DNA of 64,000 nucleotides, taken from Bdellovibrio sp. NC01. Its GTDB lineage: Bacteria; Bdellovibrionota; Bdellovibrionia; Bdellovibrionales; Bdellovibrionaceae. Under the pieces are notes generated by a model. That model saw only the letters and a list, made by a program, of their open reading frames with translations. It made no database searches and had not been told where the DNA came from. Below are positions 26,894 to 34,436 of the stretch, in pieces (positions within the stretch are counted from its first letter, which is position 1; every line of letters begins with the position of its first letter). Where the stretch lies: assembly GCF_006874625.1 (NCBI RefSeq), contig NZ_CP030034.1:558001-622000 (forward strand), in the 5' to 3' direction. The translations under genes and the position numbers were made by a program.

Positions 26894-28279
26894 ATGAAGA
26901 GTCTAATTGCCCTATTTTTATGCATGTCCTCCTACGCTGTTGCCCAAGAGTCGGCACCTGCGTCTGTTATCAAATCTACTGACGTAACAGTTGAAACAAA
27001 GAACGATGAAGCGACGAAGCCACAACAAAATGTGACTCCGGAAGAAGCTTCTAAAAATCTTCCTGAAGCAACAATGGCGACGAAAGTGGAAGATGCAAAA
27101 CCAAAGCGTGAATATCCTTATTTCAGCTTGGTTTCTTATGGTTACTTCATCTTCAACCAAGGCGAGACTTTTAAAACAAATACTCCGACAGATCCGAACT
27201 ACAATAAACCTTACGTAAAGCGTTCGATTGATCTTGCAGCGATCGCGTTTGAAGGTTCGTACATCATGTCAAATTCCTCTTTGATCGAATTCGAAGTCGA
27301 ACTTGAACACGGTGGTACTGGTACGGCGATGGAATTTGACCCGTTCGAAGAATTCGGTGAGTTTGAAACCGAAGTTGAAAAGGGTGGTGAAGTTGTCCTT
27401 CCTGAATTCGTGTACATCAAGAACTTCAAATCAACAGACACATTGTTGAAAGTTGGTAAATTCCCATTGTTCATCTCTTTGGGCACGACATTGGAAAAAC
27501 CACGTCGTTATCCAACAGTTCTTGCTTCAGGTGTTGAAGCATACATGATTCCGCCAGAGTGGAATGAAACAGGTGTGCAAGTTGAACAAAAATTTTGGGA
27601 CTTCACAGGCCGTGTAGGTTTGGTTTCTGGTTTGAACTCTGAGTTCTTCCGTTCTTACTCTTGGATTGGCGGCGGTTACCAACGTCAATTCGAAACGATC
27701 AATGCTGATGACCTAGCAACTGTTGCAAGCATCGAATACGGCTCGATCAAAAAAGGCACGGGCCTTGCGCTTGCGTACTACACTGGTAATACGACAGACA
27801 ACCGTTGGAAGAAAGACAAGCTGACTGTTGATTCCAACATTGAACTTTGGTCACTTCTTTTAAATTACAAACTGGGTCGTTTCGGCTTCCAAGGTGAAGC
27901 GATGACGGGTACTTTGGAAAACTCTGAAGCTATCGTTAAAGCCAATGCAACTTTGGGTGGTTTGGCAAAACCAAAATCATTCGTGGCATTGGGTTCGAAA
28001 GCGGTTTTGCAAAGCTTGCTTGTATCTTATGACTTCTCTGATGAATTCGTAGCATACGTTCAGGCAGAACACGTAGATACTTTCGCTGACACGGAAGGTA
28101 CTGTTCAAAAGCTTCCTCGTTACGACATTGCTAAAAAATCTTTGGGATTCATGTGGGCGTTCGATAAAGGCGCATTCATGAAGGCTCAATACACGCGCCA
28201 AAAAACTCAACTTGATGATCTTCCAGAGACTTATCAAGCGAGCCTGGCGCTTGGCTTCGACATCGCGAAATTTAATTAG
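26894..28279 (+). CDS. Outer-membrane beta-barrel (porin-like) protein
   Basis: A 461-residue protein with a signal peptide (cleavage after AVA), a Pro/Glu/Lys/Thr-rich periplasmic linker (about residues 20-75) and a beta-barrel with alternating aromatic strands, for example FSLVSYGYFIFN, and a C-terminal strand ending LALGFDIAKFN. The protein opens a cluster with imelysin and a di-haem oxidoreductase. A porin for a metal complex or other small substrate is inferred from context. Intergenic spacing to the next gene is 35 bases. Confidence 0.75.
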   Translation: MKSLIALFLCMSSYAVAQESAPASVIKSTDVTVETKNDEATKPQQNVTPEEASKNLPEATMATKVEDAKPKREYPYFSLVSYGYFIFNQGETFKTNTPTDPNYNKPYVKRSIDLAAIAFEGSYIMSNSSLIEFEVELEHGGTGTAMEFDPFEEFGEFETEVEKGGEVVLPEFVYIKNFKSTDTLLKVGKFPLFISLGTTLEKPRRYPTVLASGVEAYMIPPEWNETGVQVEQKFWDFTGRVGLVSGLNSEFFRSYSWIGGGYQRQFETINADDLATVASIEYGSIKKGTGLALAYYTGNTTDNRWKKDKLTVDSNIELWSLLLNYKLGRFGFQGEAMTGTLENSEAIVKANATLGGLAKPKSFVALGSKAVLQSLLVSYDFSDEFVAYVQAEHVDTFADTEGTVQKLPRYDIAKKSLGFMWAFDKGAFMKAQYTRQKTQLDDLPETYQASLALGFDIAKFN

Positions 28280-28314
28280 TTTATTTTTTATTAATAACCA
28301 AACAGGAGATTCGA

Positions 28315-29403
28315 ATGAACGCTCTTAAAATGATGTTTGCAGCACTGACAATGGTTGTTGGTGTAAATGCAAAAGCAGCAACGAACGCAGAAATTATCAA
28401 GCACGTTAGCTACAACGTAATCATGAAAACGTACACTGACCTAGCGGACGCAACTGCAAACTTGAAAGTCGCAGTAGCAAACTTCGCAGCAAACCCAACA
28501 GAAGAAAACTTGGCGTTGGCACAACAACAATGGCGCTACACGCGTGTTCCTTGGGAAGCTTCAGAAGCTTTCTTGTTCGGTCCCGTAGATGCTTTGGGTA
28601 TCGATCCTATGTTGGACACTTGGCCATTGAACCGTTCAGATCTTGATGGCGTTTTGGCTGGTAAATCAAACATCACTGTTGATTTGATCCACACATTGGG
28701 TACGAACCTTCAAGGTTTCCACACGATCGAATATCTTTTGTTCGGTAACGGTGTGAACTCAAACACAAAACCAGTTTCTGCTTTCACATCTCGTCAATTT
28801 GACTACTTGAAAGCAACTTCAACTGTATTGGCAGAGCACGCAGCGGCTTTGGCTTACGCTTGGACAACAAACTACGATCCAGAAAATCCAGGTGCTCCAG
28901 GTTACGTGACTGTTATCAGCCAACCAAACTGGAACAACCAATACTACTCATCTGAAGGTGCAGTATTGGAAGAGCTTATCAAAGGTATGATGGGCATCGC
29001 TGACGAAGTAGCAAACGGTAAAATCGCTGACCCAATGGGCGGTGACATTGGTTCTGCAAACATGGCGCTTGTTGAGTCTCCATTCTCTTGGAACTCTATC
29101 AACGACTTCAAAATGAACATCCGTTCAATCTATTCAGTTTACACTGGTACTTACGGCACTGTTAAAGGCCCTGGCGTTCAAGCGTTGGTTGCTCGTTACA
29201 ACCCAACATTGGCTGCTAAAATCGAAGCTGACATCGTGAACTGCATCAACTTGATCGAAGCAATCCGTCCAGCTGGCGGTGGCGATTTCGGCCAAGCGAT
29301 CTTCACAGCAGACGGTCGTGCACGTACTCAAAAAGCGATTGAAGCATTGAATGCTCTTCACGCAACTCTTGAACAACAAGTTCTTCCATTGGCGGACAAA
29401 TAA
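28315..29403 (+). CDS. Imelysin family (M75) periplasmic protein
   Basis: A 362-residue protein with a signal peptide (cleavage after KAA). Imelysin features are the N-terminal HVSYNVIMKTYTDLADATANLKVAV helix, RVPWEASEAFLFGP, and the diagnostic GxHxxE motif in LQGFHTIEYLLFG (about residue 134). Imelysin proteins (IrpA/ICMP-like) are periplasmic or surface metal-binding proteins linked to iron uptake rather than proven peptidases. AGGAG precedes the ATG. The following oxidoreductase starts 2 bases after its stop. Confidence 0.92.
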   Translation: MNALKMMFAALTMVVGVNAKAATNAEIIKHVSYNVIMKTYTDLADATANLKVAVANFAANPTEENLALAQQQWRYTRVPWEASEAFLFGPVDALGIDPMLDTWPLNRSDLDGVLAGKSNITVDLIHTLGTNLQGFHTIEYLLFGNGVNSNTKPVSAFTSRQFDYLKATSTVLAEHAAALAYAWTTNYDPENPGAPGYVTVISQPNWNNQYYSSEGAVLEELIKGMMGIADEVANGKIADPMGGDIGSANMALVESPFSWNSINDFKMNIRSIYSVYTGTYGTVKGPGVQALVARYNPTLAAKIEADIVNCINLIEAIRPAGGGDFGQAIFTADGRARTQKAIEALNALHATLEQQVLPLADK

Positions 29404-29404
29404 T

Positions 29405-30919
29405 ATGAAAAATTCGATTCTTCTTTTTGCAGTATCAATGATCATGACAGGAGCAGCTTCGGCTGCTTCCGATATCAACATGGACTATGTGCGCGCGATC
29501 AAATCTGGTGGCGACACAACTGTATTCATTAAAGGAGAATCGATTCAAGCTTACCGCAATCCAGCGGCTAACTTGACTGAAGAGCAAATTCGCCAGCATT
29601 TGACTGGCGACATGCTTTTCGAAAGAAACTTTTCTGATGATCCAACTCGTTTCGATCACGGATTAGGCCCTGTATACAACAACACAAACTGCAATGCTTG
29701 CCACTCTAAAGATGGCCGTGGTGCTTTGCCAGTTGTACCCGTTGGCGCAGAGTGGGTTCCACTTAAACAGAACGAAGCTGTTTTCCTTCGTATTAGTATC
29801 GAAGATGGTTTGAATCATCCTAAGACGAAAGAAAATAACTGGGGCGCACCAGTCCCTGTTCCTGGTTTCTCGGACCAATTATTCCATTTGGGCTCATGGG
29901 GAGTTCGTGAAGATCTTCCTAGCCAAGGCCAAGCTCAAGTATGGATGAAATACGAAAAAACTAACTTCACTTATCCAGATGGCAAAGTTGTAGAACTTCG
30001 TAAACCGTTGTTCAAAGTAACTGGCGCCTACGATGAATACTTTGACTCTGTCACAGGTCAAACTCGCAGCCGCCTTTATGAAAAAGACGTGAAAATGGGT
30101 CCTCGTATGGGCACACCAATGATCGGTTTGGGTTTGCTTGAAGCGATCAAAGAATCTGACATCTTGGCATTGGCCGCTCGTGATTTGTCTGCTGAAGGCG
30201 TTCACGGTCAACCGAACTACGTTTTTGATATTCAAAAATCAATGGCGGGCGACGCGTATCCAGTTTCAATGGGTCGCTTTGGTTTGAAAAACAACACGCC
30301 GTCAGTATTCCATCAATCTTTGGGCGCACTTCGTGGCGACATCGGTGTAACGAACTACGCATTCCCACAAGAAAGCATCTTCGGTACAAACTTGTGGAAA
30401 CAATACGAAGCGAATCACGGTCCAGTGCCAACGGCAATCGAAGCCTCAAACCAAGTGGCTGATGATCTAGTATTCTATTCACAAACATTGGCAGTTCCAT
30501 CACGTCGTAACGTCGATGAACCAACTGTTGTTCGTGGCGCAGAAGTTTTCCACCAAGTAAACTGCACAAGCTGCCATCAACCAAGCTACACAACAGGTCC
30601 CCACACAATTCCTGCGTTAGCGAATCAAAAAATCTACCCATACACAGACATGCTTTTGCATGACATGGGCGATGGCTTGGCAGACGGCAGAAAAGACTTC
30701 GATGCTTCTGGCAAACAATGGAAAACAAGAGCATTGTGGGGCATCGGCCAATCACAAACAGTCAACCCACGCGGTGGCTTCTTGCATGATGGACGTGCAC
30801 GCACGTTCGAAGAAGCAATCCTATGGCACGGCGGCGAAGCACAATACTCAAAAGACAAATTCGTTAATCTTCCAGCCGAAGACCGCCAAGCATTGTTGGC
30901 TTTCATCAAGTCACTTTAA
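29405..30919 (+). CDS. Di-haem oxidoreductase (DHOR) family c-type cytochrome
   Basis: A 504-residue secreted protein (cleavage near ASA) with two CxxCH haem-c sites: NTNCNACHSKDGRG (about residue 98) and VNCTSCHQPS (about 388). The surrounding sequence, such as GRFGLKNNTPSVFHQ and WKTRALWGIGQ, matches the DHOR (thiol oxidoreductase-like) family that accompanies imelysins in many proteobacteria. A role in reducing or oxidising iron during uptake is inferred. The start at 29405 is preceded by the imelysin stop at a 2-base interval. Confidence 0.9.
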   Translation: MKNSILLFAVSMIMTGAASAASDINMDYVRAIKSGGDTTVFIKGESIQAYRNPAANLTEEQIRQHLTGDMLFERNFSDDPTRFDHGLGPVYNNTNCNACHSKDGRGALPVVPVGAEWVPLKQNEAVFLRISIEDGLNHPKTKENNWGAPVPVPGFSDQLFHLGSWGVREDLPSQGQAQVWMKYEKTNFTYPDGKVVELRKPLFKVTGAYDEYFDSVTGQTRSRLYEKDVKMGPRMGTPMIGLGLLEAIKESDILALAARDLSAEGVHGQPNYVFDIQKSMAGDAYPVSMGRFGLKNNTPSVFHQSLGALRGDIGVTNYAFPQESIFGTNLWKQYEANHGPVPTAIEASNQVADDLVFYSQTLAVPSRRNVDEPTVVRGAEVFHQVNCTSCHQPSYTTGPHTIPALANQKIYPYTDMLLHDMGDGLADGRKDFDASGKQWKTRALWGIGQSQTVNPRGGFLHDGRARTFEEAILWHGGEAQYSKDKFVNLPAEDRQALLAFIKSL

Positions 30920-30940
30920 TTCTTACTTCGGGCGACGCTT

Positions 30941-31091
30941 GAAAGCGGCTTAGGACTTTTTGAAGTCTAACCGCTTCGGTGGCACGCCATCCGGGCTCAA
31001 TCGTCGCGGAAGCTTCGCTTCCGTTCGCGCCATCGTGGCGCCGACGAAGGCCACCTTCGGGTCAGACTCCAAAAAGCCCTAAGCCACTTTC
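30941..31091. repeat. Palindrome-armed repeat element B
   Basis: The 32-base arms (30941-30972 and 31060-31091) match at 28 of 32, and all four differences keep G-U pairing possible on one strand. The 87-base core is the reverse complement of the core of element C, with only small changes over about 75 bases. The element begins 22 bases after the di-haem oxidoreductase stop. Confidence 0.85.
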
Positions 31092-31341
31092 AGTGTGCAA
31101 ATTAAAATAAAGTGTCTCGCTGAATGCCAGCAATGAGACAGTTCCAGCAAAAAAGAGCTCGGGATTTTTTGAGTACTGGGATGCTTCTTGTTGTGTGTGT
31201 CCGAGCACTCAACTTTCAAACTACATCCAACAAACAAATTTTTCCGATTCTTTCTTCACAATCTTTCTGTGAACTCATTGGCCACGTTTCATTTTCAAAC
31301 AATCCTTCACGCAAAATCCTGTCATTAGTGTATCTAGCAAA
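31092..31341. other. Gene-free spacer between repeat elements B and C
   Basis: The 250 bases are AT-rich and bounded by two oppositely oriented copies of the same repeat core. A 77-codon open frame crosses it but has no ribosome-binding site, recognisable domain or plausible composition. I see no hairpin or promoter worth naming. Confidence 0.5.
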
Positions 31342-31492
31342 ATTTTTTCTGTTTTAGGAGGAACCCCCTATGCGGAACGGCCTTCGTCGGCGCCACGATG
31401 GCGCGAACCGAACCGAAGCGAAGCTTCGGCGACGATTGAGCCCGGACGGCGTGCCGAGAAGCAAAGGGGGTTCCTCCTAAAATAGAAAAAAT
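31342..31492. repeat. Palindrome-armed repeat element C
   Basis: The 28-base arms (31342-31369 and 31465-31492) match at 27 of 28 and include TTTTAGGAGGAACCCCC. The 95-base core contains GGCCTTCGTCGGCGCCACGA and CGACGATTGAGCCCGGA, both also found inverted in element B, and GTGCCGAGAAGCAAA, shared with element A. Confidence 0.85.
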
Positions 31493-31670
31493 CCCCGCTT
31501 GAAACACGAACCGAAAGACAGGAAACCCGCTCTGGTAAAGGATTTGAAAGAAAATGAAACGAGACCAAAGAATAAACATAGAAAGAAAAGTGGAGAAAAG
31601 TCGAAGGACTATTGTAGGATTAGGGAAAGCTTCTATTGGGGCTGGGAAGGGGGTGGTGCTTATGGTTAAT

Positions 31671-31676
31671 TATAAT
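31671..31676 (+). promoter_or_regulatory. Putative -10 box of the structured RNA
   Basis: TATAAT lies in an AT-rich run (TTAATTATAATAACT). No good -35 box is visible at 16-18 bases upstream. It would place a start near 31683. Confidence 0.4.
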
Positions 31677-31682
31677 AACTGT

Positions 31683-31814
31683 GACATAACCAAGGCGGAG
31701 GTGGCGGCTTCTTAGCCGACATGACCTTCGCCTAGGATTCTGAAAAGAATCAGTGTTACATAAGGCCACGCGATGAGCACCGGAAACGGATCCAGTCGAG
31801 TGGCCTTTCTATTT
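31683..31814 (+). ncRNA. Candidate structured small RNA
   Basis: Three consecutive hairpins follow a TATAAT box. The first is GGCGGAGGT/ACCTTCGCC with an inner CGGC-TTCTTA-GCCG. The second is GATTCT-GAAA-AGAATC. The third is a long terminator hairpin AAGGCCAC/GTGGCCTT with an internal CCG-GAAA-CGG, ending in TTTCTATTT. Two loops are GAAA (GNRA type). There is no open frame of note. I cannot match it to 6S, SRP, RNase P, tmRNA or c-di-GMP riboswitch consensus. It could be a stand-alone sRNA or a leader. It lies about 120 bases before cheA. Confidence 0.45.
31762..31814 (+). terminator. Intrinsic terminator of the candidate RNA
   Basis: AAGGCCAC pairs with GTGGCCTT across a structured loop, followed by TTTCTATTT. 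The 30-base loop contains further pairing. Confidence 0.6.
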
Positions 31815-31935
31815 AGGGCAAATGAAGCTTCACTCATAAAAATCTAGTCTTTTTTGTAATACTAAGAACCTCTCTTAAATCACTGAAATTCCGATAAATT
31901 CTTGAACCGCTAGTGGTCAACGCTTCAAGGATTTT

Positions 31936-33672
31936 ATGTCAGACGAGCAAAATCAAAACTCTCCATCACAGCTCGATGAGATGTTTGTGATCGACTTTGA
32001 ACAAGTCGAACAGGTGTCTGCTGCGTTCTTTGAAGAATCCAAAGAGATCCTCGAGACTCTTGAAGAGCAAATTCTTAAGCTCGAAGAAACTCCCGATGAC
32101 ATGGATCAAATCAATTTGGTGTTCAGGAAAGTTCATACGCTGAAAGGCAGTGTGGGCGCAGTTCCTGGTGGACAATTGTTTGGTTCGTTATCGCATGAAT
32201 TCGAAGCTTTACTAAACCGAATTAAGCAAGAATACAAAACGGTTACGCGTGAAGCGATTGATTTGTTTTTACAAAGTTCACGTTTACTAAAAATCCTAGC
32301 AGAAGCGCTTCGTGAAAAACGCGAAGTGTATCCGGAAGAGCTCAGCGAAGCGATCGAAACGATCACTCGTTATGGTGCTTTTCAGTTCTCGGGTCAAAAA
32401 GCGATGCCGCGCAAATCTTCGACGCCAAAACGTGTCGTCAACTCAGAAGACGAGCAAGGCGTGTGGTTGTCGATGAAGCAATTGAACGAGATGTTAAAAA
32501 TCTCGGGCGAGCTTTTGGTTCTTAAAAACTTCTTCAATATGATGAATCAGACTGTGAACTTCCGTGCGCAGCCTGATTTGTTTGAACGTCGTCAAAGCGA
32601 TTTTTCTCATAATTTGACGAAGATTTGCGACCAATTTCAGTCACAAATCCAAAGCGTTCGTAAAGAAAAAGCGGAAGAAAGTTTTCAAGGTATTACGCTG
32701 CTTGTTCGTCAAGCAGCAACCGAGCTTAATAAACAAGTTCAATTCGACATGTACGGAATGGATTTGTTAATTGATAAGGCTTTGGGGAAAGACCTTTCCG
32801 ATTGTGTTGTGCATTTAGCACGTAACTCGATCGATCACGGTATCGAAGATCAATTCGAAAGAACGGTAGAGGGCAAACCTTCCATCGGTCAATTAAGTCT
32901 AGAGATCTCTGAAAAGAACGGTCTGATTAATTTAATTTTTAAAGACGACGGTGCTGGTCTGAATAAAGACCGTATTCTTGCGCGCGCTTTATCAACAGGT
33001 CTTGTGACTGAAGAAGAAGTACCGCAATTAAGCGATGATCAAATCTATCGTTTTATTTTCAATGCGGGCTTTTCAACGAAAGAAAAAATCACAACGATCT
33101 CGGGTCGTGGTGTCGGTATGGACGTCGTGCAAAACGTTGTCGATGCGTATGCGGGACAGATCTATATCGAGACAGAGCTCGGCAAAGGAACGACGTTCCG
33201 AATCGAGTTGCCAGTTCCACAGCACATCATGGTGGAATCAGCATTGTTATGCTCGTGGGGAGATTATCAGATGGCCGTGCCACTGATGGCGGTATCGCAC
33301 ATTACTTCGTGTGAGCAATTGCAGATCACGACTGTGAATCACTTGCGTTATTGTCAATTCAGCGGCTTGACGGTGCCATTATTGAATTACCATGAAATGC
33401 TTAATATGAGCGTGGCTGAAGCCGAAGAAAAAGTAAAACGTTCGTCGGCTGTGTTTATTCGAACGAAAGATGCGACGTTTGCATTGTTAGTCGATAAGAT
33501 TGACGGGCAGACAGACCTTGTTGTGAAAAGCTTTGGTAAGATTCTGGGTTCGCAAAAAGGCTTTAAAGGGATTTCGATCCTGGCAGATGAAAAAGTGGCT
33601 TACATTGTTGATCCAGATTTGTTATTTGCAGTCATTGCGAAACCTTCTTCGCTTGAACAGGAGGCCGCATGA
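31936..33672 (+). CDS. cheA: Chemotaxis histidine kinase CheA
   Basis: A 578-residue CheA: N-terminal Hpt (P1) with the phosphorylatable His in VHTLKGSVG (about residue 67), no obvious P2, dimerisation P3 (GVWLSMKQLNEMLKISGELL, about 175), HATPase P4 with HLARNSIDHGIED, DDGAGL and GRGVGMDVV, and a C-terminal CheW-like P5 domain. It phosphorylates response regulators in response to receptor arrays. It heads a three-gene operon with overlapping junctions. No receptor, CheR or CheY gene is next to it, so its partners lie elsewhere. AAGGA precedes the ATG. Confidence 0.93.
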   Translation: MSDEQNQNSPSQLDEMFVIDFEQVEQVSAAFFEESKEILETLEEQILKLEETPDDMDQINLVFRKVHTLKGSVGAVPGGQLFGSLSHEFEALLNRIKQEYKTVTREAIDLFLQSSRLLKILAEALREKREVYPEELSEAIETITRYGAFQFSGQKAMPRKSSTPKRVVNSEDEQGVWLSMKQLNEMLKISGELLVLKNFFNMMNQTVNFRAQPDLFERRQSDFSHNLTKICDQFQSQIQSVRKEKAEESFQGITLLVRQAATELNKQVQFDMYGMDLLIDKALGKDLSDCVVHLARNSIDHGIEDQFERTVEGKPSIGQLSLEISEKNGLINLIFKDDGAGLNKDRILARALSTGLVTEEEVPQLSDDQIYRFIFNAGFSTKEKITTISGRGVGMDVVQNVVDAYAGQIYIETELGKGTTFRIELPVPQHIMVESALLCSWGDYQMAVPLMAVSHITSCEQLQITTVNHLRYCQFSGLTVPLLNYHEMLNMSVAEAEEKVKRSSAVFIRTKDATFALLVDKIDGQTDLVVKSFGKILGSQKGFKGISILADEKVAYIVDPDLLFAVIAKPSSLEQEAA

Positions 33673-34436
33673 GCGACTTCTTTGGTGATGATTTTACGGC
33701 CGAGCTGAAAGGCTATTATCTAGATAGCCTTTCGCAAGAGCTCGATAAATTCGTCGATTTACTTGATGAATCAACTTGGAACCGTATTCGTGCGGAAATT
33801 CGTGACGCCACAAAGACGTGGATTGTCGATGCCAAAAGTAATGAGTTCGAATTTCTGTCGAACTGGTTTCAAACATTCTCTGAAAAATTAGATCAATTTG
33901 CTGGTCCTGCGGACCTGATTCCAGCATTGCGTTTGGCGAATAAATACGTCGAGCAATTGATGGACACTAAAAAAGATTCTCCTGAAATCGCTGCGCAGTT
34001 TACTCTGACAGTCGAACAACAGGGCGAGAGTCTTTATCTTCATTGTAAAGTATCAGATCAAGAATTCGTGATTCCTATTAAGAACGTTGTCGAAGTAATT
34101 CCTGCTTTGCCGTTGTTTCCGTTGCCGCAAAAGAAGTCAGGCCTGTTGGGTGTGATTCCATTCCGTGGTGATGCTATTCCTGTATTCAGTTTGCAGGACT
34201 ATGGGTTCAATAAGAATGAAACCAACGATTTCTTTTATGTGATTTGTGATTACGAAGGCACGCGCTTCTCGTTACAAGTGACAGAGACTGAAGAACTTAT
34301 CAGTCTTCGCAATAAAGAATTGCAAAGTATCGAAGCGAACCCTGTGATGATTTCGGTTCCCTTTATTCGAAACTTCTTCGTCAAAGATCAACGCAGCGTA
34401 ATGGTCCTAGATATTGAAAGATTGGTGGCGGCGTGA
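33669..34436 (+). CDS. CheW-like scaffold protein with N-terminal extension
   Basis: A 255-residue protein. The first about 110 residues are helical and acidic with no domain I recognise. The rest is a CheW domain (KVSDQEFVIPIKNVVEVIP, then LLGVIPFRGDAIPVFSLQDYGF), which links CheA to receptors. Ordinary CheW has about 150-170 residues, so the N-terminal part is an addition. The ATG overlaps the cheA stop and has AGGAGG upstream. It overlaps the CheD-CheB gene by 4 bases. Confidence 0.85.
   Translation: MSDFFGDDFTAELKGYYLDSLSQELDKFVDLLDESTWNRIRAEIRDATKTWIVDAKSNEFEFLSNWFQTFSEKLDQFAGPADLIPALRLANKYVEQLMDTKKDSPEIAAQFTLTVEQQGESLYLHCKVSDQEFVIPIKNVVEVIPALPLFPLPQKKSGLLGVIPFRGDAIPVFSLQDYGFNKNETNDFFYVICDYEGTRFSLQVTETEELISLRNKELQSIEANPVMISVPFIRNFFVKDQRSVMVLDIERLVAA

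Noticed and set aside
31124-31357. 77-codon open frame between repeats B and C
   Set aside because: No ribosome-binding site, no domain, atypical composition, and it crosses a repeat-flanked gene-free region.
31342-31820. c-di-GMP riboswitch or 6S RNA upstream of cheA
   Set aside because: The conserved c-di-GMP-I core and 6S open-bubble layout are not present; the structure was listed only as an unassigned candidate RNA.
31855-31900. TCCGATAA and TTAAAT upstream of cheA as a sigma-28 promoter
   Set aside because: The spacing between the two parts is about 10 bases rather than about 15, so it does not fit.
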